Below are positions 1 to 10,507 of a stretch of DNA of 64,000 bases, piece by piece. The translations under genes were made by a program, and so were the position numbers. Origin of the DNA: Platerodrilus igneus (Eukaryota > Arthropoda > Insecta > Coleoptera > Lycidae); NCBI GenBank assembly GCA_036346225.1, contig JARFIW010000003.1, forward strand, positions 8,770,001-8,834,000, in the 5' to 3' direction. Within the stretch, counting starts at the first letter, position 1; the number at the start of each line of letters is the position of its first letter. Under the pieces are notes generated by a model that was not told the DNA's origin, searched no databases, and saw only the letters and a list, made by a program, of their open reading frames with translations.

Positions 1-2220
1 TGAATAACAACTTTTAAATTATCTAAAGGTTCAAAAATTTCTCTTATAAAAAAATTTAGTTCTGAACGAAAGGTATTTGACTTATCAAATATCTAGGGAA
101 TAATTTTCAAACTGATTTTTACGTGAGATTTGAGCATAATTACATCTTGCAAATAAACTTGAAATTTACGTTCTTTAACAAAAGTTTCTTGTGATTTAGT
201 AAATGTTAAATCAAAACTTTAACCGTAACTCGTACACAAAATTAATTTTCAATAAATAGTTTCATAAGTACCTGGTTGCTTTTGGTTTTAATTGTACAAC
301 GGCGATGCTGGCGAACGTAATAGATGAACTAAGACACATAGCATTCCATCCTCTTGAAATACAGAAAGATACAAAACATGCCTGTATTAGTTACAATCCT
401 TCGGACAGCCCCAAATCAAACAATTTCACCATACACGACCAAATTTTAATTCCATAGCCAAGCGTGTTACTTAAATGTGCACTAATGGATTTCCTCACCA
501 CGTGTCGTTACGGCACTTCCATTATCGTAGAGCTATTCTTAGCTCCCACTTACAAACAAAATTTCTCATCTTCAAAAATGAAGTCTACGTACACGTAGTT
601 GCTTGCAAGATGGATGTCCTCCTGCTTTGCCAACAACCTTAGCTATCGCGTCACTTTTCGCGCAGGCGTTAAGTTTAACAATTGCTGTAGTGGACGTCAG
701 AACGCCTGTAGTTTATGTAACTCAAGTTACGTTCAAGGTATCCACGATATCGAAAATATAGGAGTCCCCATTAAATACTCTTTATAGGTGAAAAATAATG
801 TAAACGGAAAGGGGTGTTCTTCCTTATAGTACATTAAATTATTCAACGATTTCACGCTAAATGACAATCTCGTAAAATAACAACAGCTAGTATTATTTTT
901 CTTTACAGATATTTAACGTAACAAAAATTTTGTTACATAATTGTCTACATGTAGCTATGGGAGAGAATATTTAAAGAAGAACAGTAATGCTAGTTCAAAA
1001 TAGTTTTAATTCCAATCTCAATCAATTTGGTGGAAAGTTTGTAACGTTTAACTTTACCTTAAACTGTACGACTGTAATTATAATAATTTTGAACTAAGAT
1101 GGACTAAAAATTACATGTCGAAACACTGAACTCGGGGTGGTTGCCAAAGAAAATACAACTCACCTCTACATTTACAAAGGTCGCGAAAAAACTGTAAAAT
1201 AATCCTTTTAAAATGACTACTTTTGAAATCTTCCGGACTAGCTAGGAACTCTAACTTCCGTGGTTATTTCAAAAGACTACCGGGGGGGATATTAACGGAT
1301 AATGCTTAAGCGCCACTACTTTGTTAATTATTATTTCTAACGGGAAAGTACTAATAAATAGAGTAGAAACCACTTAGTGTACAACCGCATCTGAGCACAA
1401 AGCTCTGTTGTCTCACCTCTCACCTTGTACCTGCAAAAAAGTTAAATATTTAAATCACAAGGGGGCGCTATTTGCGTTCCTAGATAACACATCAAAAATA
1501 TGAAAAATATACTTCTTCCCCCAGCTGTGTTGGACCTAAATTTTATACACCTTCTTGTTCTGTAAATACGGCTAAAATTGAAATAACATTATCACGTTCG
1601 ATTCAATGCCTTTTAGATAAAATTTTACGACTGATAATTCTTCAATCTGGAATACCTTGTGCCATTTAAGGCCAATAATAAGTGTTAATACAAGAATATT
1701 TACATTTATTATAACTGAAATATTATCGTAACAATTTTTAATTGATATTTACTAAGTTCAAACTTGGTACTATTTCAATTAAATCTTATAAGCTGAACTT
1801 TAAATTTCAGAATCGTCCCTAATTAATTTTATAAATTTTATTTCCTCAATACCGTAGAGAGCAGATATGATATCTTCGATTTATACTAGTACATGATTTT
1901 CTACTAATAGGGTATATAAAATTTACGTACGCAATAGTTAGTCAAGTTAACTGTTTATTTAATTTCTATTTAGAATTTTTCTAACAGGTTGTAGTAAGTT
2001 TGAATCCTTATCTAGACTATTCTTTTATTTTAATAAAAAATTTTATACTCAATTAACCTTCCAAAGTATAATCGCTGGAATTGGACATCAGGAAAGAATT
2101 TAATTATCAACACTCACCATCTGTTGTCCTACGTCACGGAATGCGATAAACACTGGGAGTACGGACACACCATATAACATTATAATGTAATTAAGGGCCG
2201 CTATGCTTGCAGCCACGTCC
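1..2220. other. AT-rich noncoding stretch, nothing recognised
   Basis: No open frame here has protein-like composition or a recognisable motif. The longest is about 60 codons. There is no obvious tandem repeat or terminal repeat. It could be intron, intergenic DNA or decayed transposon sequence; the sequence does not say which. Confidence 0.6.
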
Positions 2221-2250
2221 CCAATGCTCCACCCGAAGGTACTACATTGG
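2221..2250 (-). repeat. 3' tail fragment of the window's tRNA-SINE
   Basis: About 30 bases match the tail of the two full SINE copies in this window (near 5260 and 62320). The shared stretch includes CCAATGCTCCACCCGAAGG and TACTACA. The orientation is that of the copy at 62304-62599. The tRNA head and body are missing, so this is a truncated or decayed copy. Confidence 0.6.
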
Positions 2251-3230
2251 GTTTAAACGCGAAAAGTAAACGTGCTCTAAATTTAATCTAACTTCAGGTT
2301 AATCAGTACTAAATAAAAATCTAACAAACTGAAACTAAAAATAGGGTTTAAAGAATGGTATTCCTAGCGTTGATTCTGGAGTTAGCCCGATCCACAAGAC
2401 ACAAGCAAAAATGAATGAGGAAGGATCCGTAATATCGGATAGCAGCTGCCATCTCTGCTTACCGGTATGACCTGAAGCGTCGTCTTAAAACTATCCAAAT
2501 CTAACTAGCTAATATTAAAAATGGATTCAAATTTTCTAAACATTCGCCAAATGTTTAATAGTGAATCTAGCTAGTTTACCTGTTCTATATATTTACAAAT
2601 TAGTCCTCTCTGGTCTAAGCATTTATTCAAATTTTATCCTAAATTTGTCCCTAGCGTTCCCTATCATTCCCTAACTGACATATTATAAGTACAATCTTCT
2701 CTCCTATATATACTGCCACCAAAAATTGGCGGCAAAACGTCTAGCAAATAAAATCAAGTCACAGAACAAAAATACAGGCAAATATATAAATATAGAATAA
2801 GTATAAATATAATGTAAATATATAAATAAACATAAATAAATATATAAATAAATTAATAAATATATAAATAAGCAAAAACATGCAACAGTGCATGAATTAG
2901 CAAAAGCATCGCCAAAATTATCAGTTGCACTTGCATAAGCATTATGATGACTAGTGCCATTACGCACAAAAACATGTTCGTTAAATTATTTCAAAATCTC
3001 CTTATTAATACAAGTCAATGCTTATGCGAGTACTACCGCCACAATTTTAATCCTATTTCGTACATAAATTTCTCAAGCACCCGTAGATCTGGTCGTCTTC
3101 TTACGTCTATTGGTATCTTACTGCTAAGGGGAGATGATGCACTGTTAAAGTTCTGGTGGGTATGCACTAAACTTTCTAGGAGGATCACAATCACTATCAC
3201 TTTTAAGTCCGGGGGGGTTCGCGGTTTCAC
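2251..3230. other. AT-rich noncoding stretch with TATAAATA-type low complexity
   Basis: No credible gene is visible. Bases about 2780-2870 are a degenerate run of TATAAATA/AAATAAAT units. Open frames across it are made of Tyr/Ile repeats and are artefacts of that composition. Confidence 0.55.
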
Positions 3231-3689
3231 TCTATTTTATTTTATTTATTTATTTGCTGATTTAAGTTAATTAAAGTTTACTGATTTATTTTGTTGTTAT
3301 TTATTGTTTTAGTTTATTCCCGATTCCGATTTTTTCGCGCGTATAAGGTGGGACAGTGATTGTTATAGTGGTGTAGGGTTTGTCGTGCATATTAGACTTT
3401 GGTTATTAATTTTTGTTTTGCTTCCCTTTTTTTAAATTTTATATAGGTTTTGGTTAAATCATGCTCATGCCCATTTCTCTTGCCAAGTCAAAATCAAAAA
3501 TTTTTAATCCTCCCCTACCCCCTCCGATTTACGAGCGGTTATCACCGTCTAATCTCGAGACCCTTCCCGAAAATTCTTTGTAGACTGCCCAGAACGCCAT
3601 CTGGTTAACCACTTTCCTAACTTCCTCTAGGCTCTTTGGCCGTGCTAGTCCTGCGACAGCTAATTTCATATCTACTAACTCTCGATTTG

Positions 3690-4094
3690 TCACCTCGACT
3701 GGGCAGCTTTCTGCGCCCTCACCGCATTCGGAATCGACGAATGTGATATCCGAAAGTCGCCGATCGCGACCTCTTTAGCTAATTCATCAGCCCTATCGTT
3801 TCCTACGTTTCCGTCGTGCGACCTAACCCAACAGAACTTTAAGCGTCGAAACTCGAGCGCCGTATGCGCTATCCTCCAGACGTCCGCTTGGAAGTCTGTC
3901 GAGGTGTTCATGTTTGTTGAAACCGTCAGCGCCGATTTACTATCACTGATTATATAATACTCGTCTCTGCCCGTATGGTATATTACGTAATCGATAGCCT
4001 CTCGTATGGCTACCAATTCGCATTGAAAGATAGTGCTCCATTTCTTCTTCTGTATAAATTCTGATGCCCGTCGCGTCCCCATTACCTTCGACAA
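3690..4094 (-). pseudogene. LINE RNase H domain
   Basis: This is the C-terminal RNase H of the LINE ORF2, which degrades RNA in RNA/DNA hybrids during target-primed reverse transcription. Visible signatures are FQCELVAIREAIDY (catalytic Glu helix), YYIISDSKSAL (Asp) and WVRSHDGNVGNDRADELAKE, carrying the conserved His and the last Asp. All four catalytic positions can be placed. The segment is open for 134 codons but is separated from the RT by stops and frame changes in this copy. An RNase H domain favours I/R1/LOA-type clades over plain Jockey or RTE. Confidence 0.85.
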
Positions 4095-4972
4095 ACTCGA
4101 TTCCTATAATATCGGCCGGGTGCCCCAACTCTGATACAACGATCTTTCTCTCTACCTCCCTATTACCAAGATTAATATCTTCGATAATTTCGCGCCCTTT
4201 CCCTATATTTATTAATCTCCTATTTCTAATCTCTCTAACAACATATTCGATAGGGAGAGTCCTACTGTTCACCAGGACCGTGGTGGTGCTCCTGTACGCC
4301 CTGGCCGCTTTCACCGTAGTTATGCGTTGTACACTCGTCAATTGACGCATCTCCCGGACTTTACAATCTTCCGCCCATGCAATAGCTGCGTACTACATTT
4401 CCGGCCCAATTTCTCCGGCATAAATCGTCCTCAGCGATTTGCCCCCTGAAACCCCAGTTTATTTTCGCCACCGCCGTCATTTGTTTGATATTTCGCTGCC
4501 TTTGCTTTTAACGTACTGCACGTGAGCTTTCCAATTTAACTTATCGTCAATCTTTACCCCAAGGTATGTAATTGCTTCCCTAAACGGTATTATCTCCCCT
4601 CCTAGCTCTAGCTTAGGGAGTCGCTGTCTCGGTTTCTTTCGGAAATAGAGCGCCTCTGACTTCGCCGTGTTAAATTTTAATTTTACCGCCTGCGACCATT
4701 CGTGTAGTTTATTAAGCGCCTCGTTCGGTTTTGTGCGAATATCCATTAACAATCGCGATCTGACAATTAAAAGCGTATCATCCGCAAACCCAACGATTGA
4801 GCATCCTGTGGGCAACTTGACCTCTCATACAACAACTTCCAAAATGTGGGACCACAGCATGACCTCTGCGGACATCCGCTTTCCACCTCGCGCGACAGAA
4901 GCTTCACCCGGAATTTCAACCTGTTCCAATCGTCCCGAGAAATAACTCTTGACCAAAAGACATCAAGTTTCG

Positions 4973-4987
4973 CGGACAACCCCTATT
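4973..4987. repeat. Left target-site duplication of SINE
   Basis: CGGACAACCCCTATT lies directly before the SINE head and is repeated perfectly at 5288-5302. A 15-bp duplication is typical of LINE-mediated retrotransposition. Confidence 0.9.
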
Positions 4988-5287
4988 GGCGTCGCTGTGG
5001 ATCAATGTAGTAAGCGTAAGACTACGGATCCCAAGGTCCTGGGTTCAAATCCCGACACGGCCGACTGCTTGAAAAATGACAGGTGAGCATTTTTCACAAA
5101 AATTACGCCCTCGTTCGGATGAGAGGTTAAATGGAGGTCCCGTGTGAGTGTTGTCACGCACGTTAAAGATTCCTACCTTGCCTGGAACGGCAAGGGTTCG
5201 GCAAAATTCTAAATTTCCAGGCAAAAAAAAAACTCGCCTCCTGGCCAATGTAGTACCTTCTGGTGGAGCATTGGAAATATAAATGCA
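4988..5287 (+). mobile_element. tRNA-derived SINE nested in LINE RT
   Basis: The 300-bp element is bounded by a perfect 15-bp target duplication. The head resembles a tRNA: a degenerate A-box region (about 4992-5010) and a clear B-box, GGGTTCAAATCCC (about 5041-5053), in the T-arm position. The body, including CTCGTTCGGATGAGAGG and CACGTTAAAGAT, is shared with the copy at 62304-62599. Central stretches of this kind are known as conserved SINE domains, but I cannot name the family. The head has diverged from a working tRNA, so it is not a tRNA gene. Mobilisation would depend on a LINE in trans. Confidence 0.9.
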
Positions 5288-5302
5288 CGGACAACCCCTA
5301 TT
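5288..5302. repeat. Right target-site duplication of SINE
   Basis: Perfect 15-bp copy of 4973-4987. LINE RT sequence resumes immediately after it. Confidence 0.9.
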
Positions 5303-6039
5303 TTCCAACTCGCAAACAATCAATGGCCACTAGGAAGCATCAAATGCTCCTGAAATGTCCAAAGCAACAACAGCACAGTACTCTTTAGCATCTCTCGCCT
5401 GCTTAATTTCCCCGGCAGCGAACTCTAATGCATCGATAGTCGACTTTCTCCCCATAAAATCGAACTGTCGGTTATTAAAACCGCCGCTGTCACGCACTAA
5501 GTGCTCAACTCAGGTAGTCATAACGCAATTCAAAACTTTCCCCAGCACCGGTAGTAAGCTAATTAGACGATAGCTGCCCGAGTCTGACACATCCGCCTTT
5601 TTAGGTTCAGGTATGAATTTCACGTTCTGGACTTTCCAACTACGCGGAAAGACGTCCCTTTTTAGACAAAGATTAAACAACCCCACAAAGACACACGGGG
5701 CTAACAGGCACGCCCTCAGAGCTGCTTCTGAAGTGATTCCGTCATGCCCCGGTGCCTTTTTAGCGTTCATCCTCCTAAGAGCTCTGACGACCTCGTGAAC
5801 TAGGATTGCCTTATCCGCACCTGTTCCTTGCGCTTCTGTAGCTTCTCGACGTACTAAATCGTGCGACCCCTCATCCTCCTCGGGATTATCCGAAGGGAAG
5901 AATTTCTCTAATAAATATTCCGCCGTAGTTTTAAAACCTTCCGTGTATTCGCGATTTCTCTTTCTTATGTTACCGAGCGCGATTTTCTATTGTTACCCCT
6001 TATTACGCGGTATGCGGTTCCCCAAAGTTCTTTCTGTGA

Positions 6040-7150
6040 GTTTCACGTGAAGAATTCTTTGAATTTATTTGTTCGCGTTTCTTCTATTAATATCTTATAT
6101 TCGCGGTAACTTTGATTGTATTCTATTCTCGGTTGTTCTCTTATATCTCCCGAGACGCGTTGATAGCGGTGCTTTAGGTTACGCGTTTCTACCCGCCTGG
6201 TGGTTAGTTCCCGGATCCACCAGGGTACGCTGCCTTTTAATGTTTTCTTTCGCGGCATGGAGTACGAAGACGCGTCTACCACTGCGTCGTTTAAATTTTC
6301 CGCGAGTGTTTCTATTTCGTCTGCCTCTCGGCAGTTAAATAGCTCGTTTTCGAACACAGGGGTACTTTCGCCAAATTTTTGTTTAAACCGCTCCCAATTT
6401 GCTTTTTTATTACAGAACCGCGGAAATATAGTTAGTTGCTCGTTTGTGCTTGTTTTGGATTCAACGTCCCATCTTATTAATTTATGGTCAGAGAGCGTTT
6501 CCTCGTCCGACCTTAATTTTCAATCACAAATGATTTCTAACATCTCGTGCGAGGCTGCAGTAATATCATTAAAACTGCTGCTTCTATGCTCCTCGAACGT
6601 AGGTAAATCATTAGAGCTTATCACAATACGATCCCTTTCCCGTAAAAGATCAGCAACCTGCGAACCCCTATCGTCTTCTATAGCGCTACCTCATAACGGT
6701 GACTTAGCATTAAAGTCTCCCCTAATTATTATTTTATTCCTTCCAATTTGGCAAAAAATGCCTTTGATGTGATTTATTAAGTCCTCGGTTTGAGATACGC
6801 GCTTATCACGTAGAACGTGTTTGTCCCTGTTTTTATTTCCGCGGGGTTATAAACTCGTTAGACAAAATGTTTAATATTATCCCAGCGCACGTCCCATTAT
6901 TTATTATTATTCCGCTGCGTGGTCGTTTGCTATTTGCGTTTAAGACGGTAACCCCCTCCCAAAACCTGTTATTTTGTGGCTATACAGGTGCGATTCCTGT
7001 ATAAGCCCGATGTTGATATTATTTTCGATGAATAACTTAACGAAGTTATTTATTGCCCCTTTGCCTTTCCCGAGATTTAGTTGCGCGAATTGTATCTTCT
7101 TTCTGCTTATAGAATTTGTATTATCTTCACACTCCATAGTCGATGTTACG
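6040..7150 (-). pseudogene. LINE AP-like endonuclease domain (start of ORF2)
   Basis: The N-terminal part (6940-7130) reads IQFAQLNLGKGKGAINNF and later GLIQESHLY, the first strand and catalytic Glu region of AP-type LINE endonucleases. Further on, near 6490-6520, a frame carries LSDHKLIRWDV, the terminal SDH motif. The segment at 6043-6357 (SMPRKKTLKGSVPWW) is the usual linker ahead of the RT. The domain nicks the target DNA. Stops and frameshifts separate the pieces, so this copy is dead. Confidence 0.8.
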
Positions 7151-8384
7151 TGTGATTGCGTTTTTCGATTGTAGCATCGTGGAGCATCTACTCGACTTGG
7201 CGTCGTGGCGCGTATCGCCCTTTGCACCACCGCCAGTTCTGTGGTTTGCCCTTGCGCAAACAGCACAGCAGGGGACTGCCTTCTGGCAATTCTTGAATTC
7301 GTGACCGACCTCGGCACAGTTACCGCACCACTGTACCTTCTCCCTGCACTCCATCGACCTATGGGCGTACTCGTAGCACCGGAAGCACTGCGTCATTTAG
7401 AAGTGGTCCCGGACCCATACTCTGCGCCACCTGAGGTTTATAGCATAGCTAATATACGCCTCCGAAGAGTGGGGGTCACTTCGAAGACTACGTTGGCGAG
7501 GTGATCCCTAGGGCCCTTTTCGCCAAACCTGAACTTCTTGCTCAGGTGGTCTCCTAATTTTAGATCGTCAAAGCGAGGATTCTGGTTTGCGATCAACCGC
7601 ACCAGCTCTTCCGCCTTCATCCCCGCTTCGACCCCCGGAAGAACGACCCGTAGACGCTTCTTTTCAATCGTCTTTGCCACGAGTTTTTTGCAGTCCCCGC
7701 CGACCTTCGACTGCAAGTTCTTGGCGTCTTCGCGACCGGCACATTTCACTACGACACCGCCCCTGCACGTTCTACGGGCTCCGACAACGACAAATTCACC
7801 TCGTGCTGGATCGACCTTCTGCTTCAGGGTCTTCATCACGTCATCCTTGTGGCCTGGCCTGGCGTCGACCCTGACGGCAAACGTCGGATTAACCCCCGCT
7901 GCAGCTGCTACATAGGAAGCGCGCGGCACCGACGCTCCCTGGCTCCTCAAACCTTGGGCACCTGCAACAACCAATGCTTCCGCTGTACTTCCCCCGACAA
8001 CACTAGCTCTCCCAGAGTTATCTAAACAAAGACGCAGCGCCCTGACCATACCTATTAGTTGGTTCGTCACGTCGCGAATATCATCCACGGCGTGCCAAAC
8101 TATCTTCCTATCCTTTCGACGATAGTGGCGGAGGTAGTCGGCGCCTTCCCATAGACGGCCGCGTGCGCCTATCTCACCCTGAACTTCAAGAGTTCCAGCT
8201 CATCGAGGTCGCTAGTATCAACGCTACCGTTGCTGCTAGTCGACATCTTACGCCGGGACCTTGAAGTTGAGGGCAATTCCGGCGCCGCAACCACCGCGGG
8301 GGGCTTCGACTCCTCATACACGACCGCCTCATACACAAGCTCCTTCACTATCTCCTCCTGTGTCCCTAACATAACGTCCTTCAA
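7127..8384 (-). pseudogene. LINE ORF1 (Gag-like, CCHC zinc knuckles), major part
   Basis: Pieces at 8169-8384, 7438-8088 and 7127-7396 read in series. The middle piece has an Ala-rich stretch and then a basic, RRM-like region. The last piece has CFRCYEYAHRSMEC and CGNCAEVGHEFKNC, two CX2CX4HX4C knuckles, and a degenerate third. ORF1 products bind LINE RNA. The first codons lie at 28251-28337, on the other side of the Polinton. Removing the Polinton and one copy of its duplication brings the two parts into the same frame, so the Polinton landed inside ORF1. Confidence 0.85.
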
Positions 8385-8387
8385 GAC
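8382..8387. repeat. Left Polinton target-site duplication CAAGAC
   Basis: CAAGAC directly precedes AGTAGTATAAC and is repeated at 28251-28256. Polinton integrases generate 6-bp duplications. Confidence 0.93.
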
Positions 8388-9330
8388 AGTAGTATAACTA
8401 TGGAGAAGCTGGGACAGCCCTTTTTAAAGGGTCATAAATATCTTGTAAAGGGTGTGTGTATTATGGAAAAGAGAAGTATGTATGTGTGAAGGTCATGTAT
8501 GTGTAGGTGTGTGTGTGTGTGTGTGTTGGTATTAGTAAGGTTTGAGGATAACGATAGTATGGCTATGGAGAAGCTGGCCGGCCCTTTTTAAAAGGATCAT
8601 AAATATCTTGTAAAGGGTGTGCGTATTATATAAAAGAGAGGTATGTATGTGCAGGTGTGTGCGTGTAGGGTGTAGGGTATGTATGGTTTGTCGGTGATGT
8701 TAACGTGGAAGTCGTGCCGCCCTCGTGAGTAGTAGTATAACTATGGAGAAGCTGGGACAGCCCTTTTTAAAGGGTCATAAATATCTTGTAAAGGGTGTGT
8801 GTATTATGGAAAAGAGAAGTATGTATGTGTGAAGGTCATGTATGTGTAGGTGTGTGTGTGTGTTGGTATTAGTTAGGTTTGAGGATAACGATAGTATGGC
8901 TATGGAGAAGCTGGCCGGCCCTTTTTAAAAGGATCATAAATATCTTGTAAAGGGTGTGCGTATTATATAAAAGAGAGGTATGTATGTGCAGGTGTGTGCG
9001 TGTAGGGTGTAGGGTATGTATGGTTTGTCGGTGATGTTAACGTGGAAGTCGTGCCGCCCTCGTGATAAAAGTGTGTGTAGATATCGATCGGGGGCGGTGT
9101 TGTCGTTGTTTTATTTGCGAAAAGAAAGGTATGTATCGTTATGTGTATAGGTGTGTAGGGGGCGTGCGTGTTTTAGTCTAAGACGAAATATCGTAAGGGC
9201 GCGCAAGTGGTGCGAACGTGTTTTTGTTTTAAGAGTGTGTTTTCGGGGGTGGTGGTCGCGATCGAGAATAAGTCTGGGTAAATAACCGCAAGGGTTTTTT
9301 ATTACAGGTGTCGATAAGAAAAAATTGCGA
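8388..9330. repeat. Left terminal inverted repeat with duplicated end units
   Basis: It matches the right end (about 27575-28250) in inverse orientation, almost identically over the outer part. On the left the outermost roughly 340 bp is present twice in tandem (8388-8730 and 8731-9065). Each copy contains two similar sub-units beginning AGTAT..CTATGGAGAAGCTG, at 8388, 8556, 8731 and 8893. The right end has only two. The outer part holds a short GT run and no credible ORF. Confidence 0.92.
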
Positions 9331-9331
9331 T

Positions 9332-9376
9332 GGCCCTTTAAAAGGGCTGTCTCAGCTTCTCCATAGCTATACTACT
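9332..9376 (-). repeat. Inverted internal copy of the Polinton terminus
   Basis: The stretch ends CTCCATAGCTATACTACT, which is the terminal sequence in reverse with a few changes, preceded by GGCCCTTTAAAAGGGCTGT. It lies inside the element about 1 kb from the left end, so 8388-9376 is itself bounded by inverted ends. No 6-bp duplication links its outer flank (GACGTA) with the left flank. Confidence 0.85.
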
Positions 9377-10053
9377 GACGTAATCGTATTTTGCTCAAGA
9401 TGGTTCGATCGATGACGTGTGCGTGTATTTTTGCCCTCCGAGAGAAGATGATGAAAGTGCGCTATTTAATTCGTATACAAATACAGGGTCATGATTATCT
9501 CATCGGACACACGTGCAAGACGTTTCAAGTAAACTTTTAATAATTTGGAAATGTTACGCTCGATGTTTTCGTAGGCAATTATGATGAAGTATTTAAAATA
9601 ACGCAGAGATTTCAGATCGTCGGGCAAGAGAAAAAAACGGGTCGCGATTATCTCATCGGACACGTGCAAGACGTTTTAAATGTAATTGTTTCGGTATAAA
9701 TGGTAAAAGTTCTTTCTTAATTTTGTGTGCATTATATGAACCCAAAGCATATACGATGACGAAATCGTATTTTGCCGAGAAATAAAAAGTGGTCGTAAAT
9801 TTTGTATAGTATACATTCATTATATAAAGCGGAAGTTAAAATATAAATGATCGAGTATGTTTGTATAATTATTTTTTATTATCGAAGTCGGGAATCGCTT
9901 TTGTTAAAACATTGTATGTATAAAAGATAGCTTCTTGGAACGCGTTAAGAAAATACTGTAGTTTAAGATTACATCATTCGTGAGTAAGTTTTAATTTCAG
10001 TACACATCGTTTTGAATCATTAATTATATAGGAACCCATTACTTTTAACAAAT
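9377..10053. other. Sub-terminal region with repeats also found in the right TIR
   Basis: The motif GATTATCTCATCGGACAC..GTGCAAGACGTTT occurs at about 9491-9525 and again at about 9644-9675. Its counterpart on the right lies within the TIR at about 27690-27735, so the inner TIR order differs between the ends. GACG(T/A)AATCGTATTTTGC occurs near 9377 and 9757. A minus-strand 67-codon frame at 9466-9669 is built from this repeat and is not accepted as a gene. Confidence 0.55.
9915..9926 (+). promoter_or_regulatory. Possible TATA-type promoter for the left plus-strand genes
   Basis: TGTATAAAAGATA lies about 130 bp ahead of the first plus-strand ATG (10054) in an otherwise AT-rich stretch. TATA-like words occur by chance in such composition, so this is only a candidate. 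Confidence 0.25.
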
Positions 10054-10206
10054 ATGGTTTATAAATCCTCGAAATATAGACGATTGAAATTTTTATATTC
10101 TTTTATCGATGCCGAGTCGGCGAAAATGTCTTTGTTACTTACATCTTTGAATAAAAATATGCTCATTAATTTTATGCGATTTCAATATCCGCATAATAAA
10201 AGATAA
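10054..10206 (+). CDS. Small basic ORF, function unknown
   Basis: A 50-codon ORF begins MVYKSSKYRRLKFLYSFIDA and ends with a Lys/Arg-rich tail. It lies in the first unique sequence inside the left end, upstream of the two-exon gene and in the same direction. It matches nothing I recognise. Length and position fit a small early gene of a Polinton, but with no motif it may be chance. The sequence just after the stop keeps a similar composition in another frame, so a frame-broken longer gene is possible. Confidence 0.3.
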   Translation: MVYKSSKYRRLKFLYSFIDAESAKMSLLLTSLNKNMLINFMRFQYPHNKR

Positions 10207-10507
10207 CGTTTTTAATTTGAATGAGCTTTTTTGTCCAAAACAAGGGCAATGCTATTTAATTCTAATGAATTGCTATCGTTAATGTCTGAATCGTGTATGT
10301 GGGAGCGGTTTTCAGATGCGTAATAAATTGTACGTCATTCGGAGTGATATAAATAGAGGATCCCTTGTAAGGCTTTTTATCTTGTAAAATATAAGTTTGA
10401 GAGTCGTGCAACGTGTTTTGTCATCGTGCAGCTTGCATTAAAAACAGGTAATAATTGTAAATATATTTTTAACTTTATGTAATTATATTCGTAATTAGAA
10501 TTAAAAT

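Larger units (their letters stand above)
4477..5990 (-). pseudogene. LINE reverse transcriptase domain, interrupted by a SINE
   Basis: The segment at 5510-5770 has the RT fingers signature KKAPGHDGITSE followed by SYRLISLLPVLGKV, with Leu where most LINEs have Pro. The segment at 4477-4815 has the palm motif GFADDTLLIV (F-A-D-D catalytic box), the KTE-like FNTAKSEALYF and the thumb-side YLGVKIDDKLNWKAHV. Between them lies a 300-bp SINE at 4988-5287 with its own target duplication, plus frame breaks. The enzyme would copy LINE RNA at a nicked target. This copy cannot encode it. Confidence 0.85.
3231..8387 (-). mobile_element. Non-LTR retrotransposon (LINE, I/Jockey superfamily, R1/LOA-like), main part
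   Basis: On the minus strand the order is ORF1 with CCHC knuckles, apurinic-type endonuclease, reverse transcriptase and RNase H, the usual order of I/R1/LOA-type LINEs. The probable 3' end is the A/T-rich run near 3231-3260, which would be an A-rich tail read on the minus strand. The copy is broken by frameshifts throughout, by a SINE at 4988-5287, and by the Polinton that begins at 8388. Its 5' end lies across that Polinton at 28251 onward. Clade assignment is by eye and uncertain; the domain order is clear. Confidence 0.85.

Noticed and set aside
2704..2967. Tyr/Ile/Leu-rich minus-strand ORF
   Set aside because: Falls on TATAAATA-type low-complexity sequence; no motif.
4989..5062. tRNA-like sequence on the plus strand
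   Set aside because: It is the head of a SINE bounded by a target duplication, and the A-box and anticodon arm do not fold as a tRNA.
6200..6772. 190-codon plus-strand ORF
   Set aside because: Antisense to the LINE endonuclease/linker region, which carries the recognisable motifs.
9466..9669. 67-codon minus-strand ORF with SDEII repeated
   Set aside because: Built from the sub-terminal DNA repeat and not preserved in the right-end copy.
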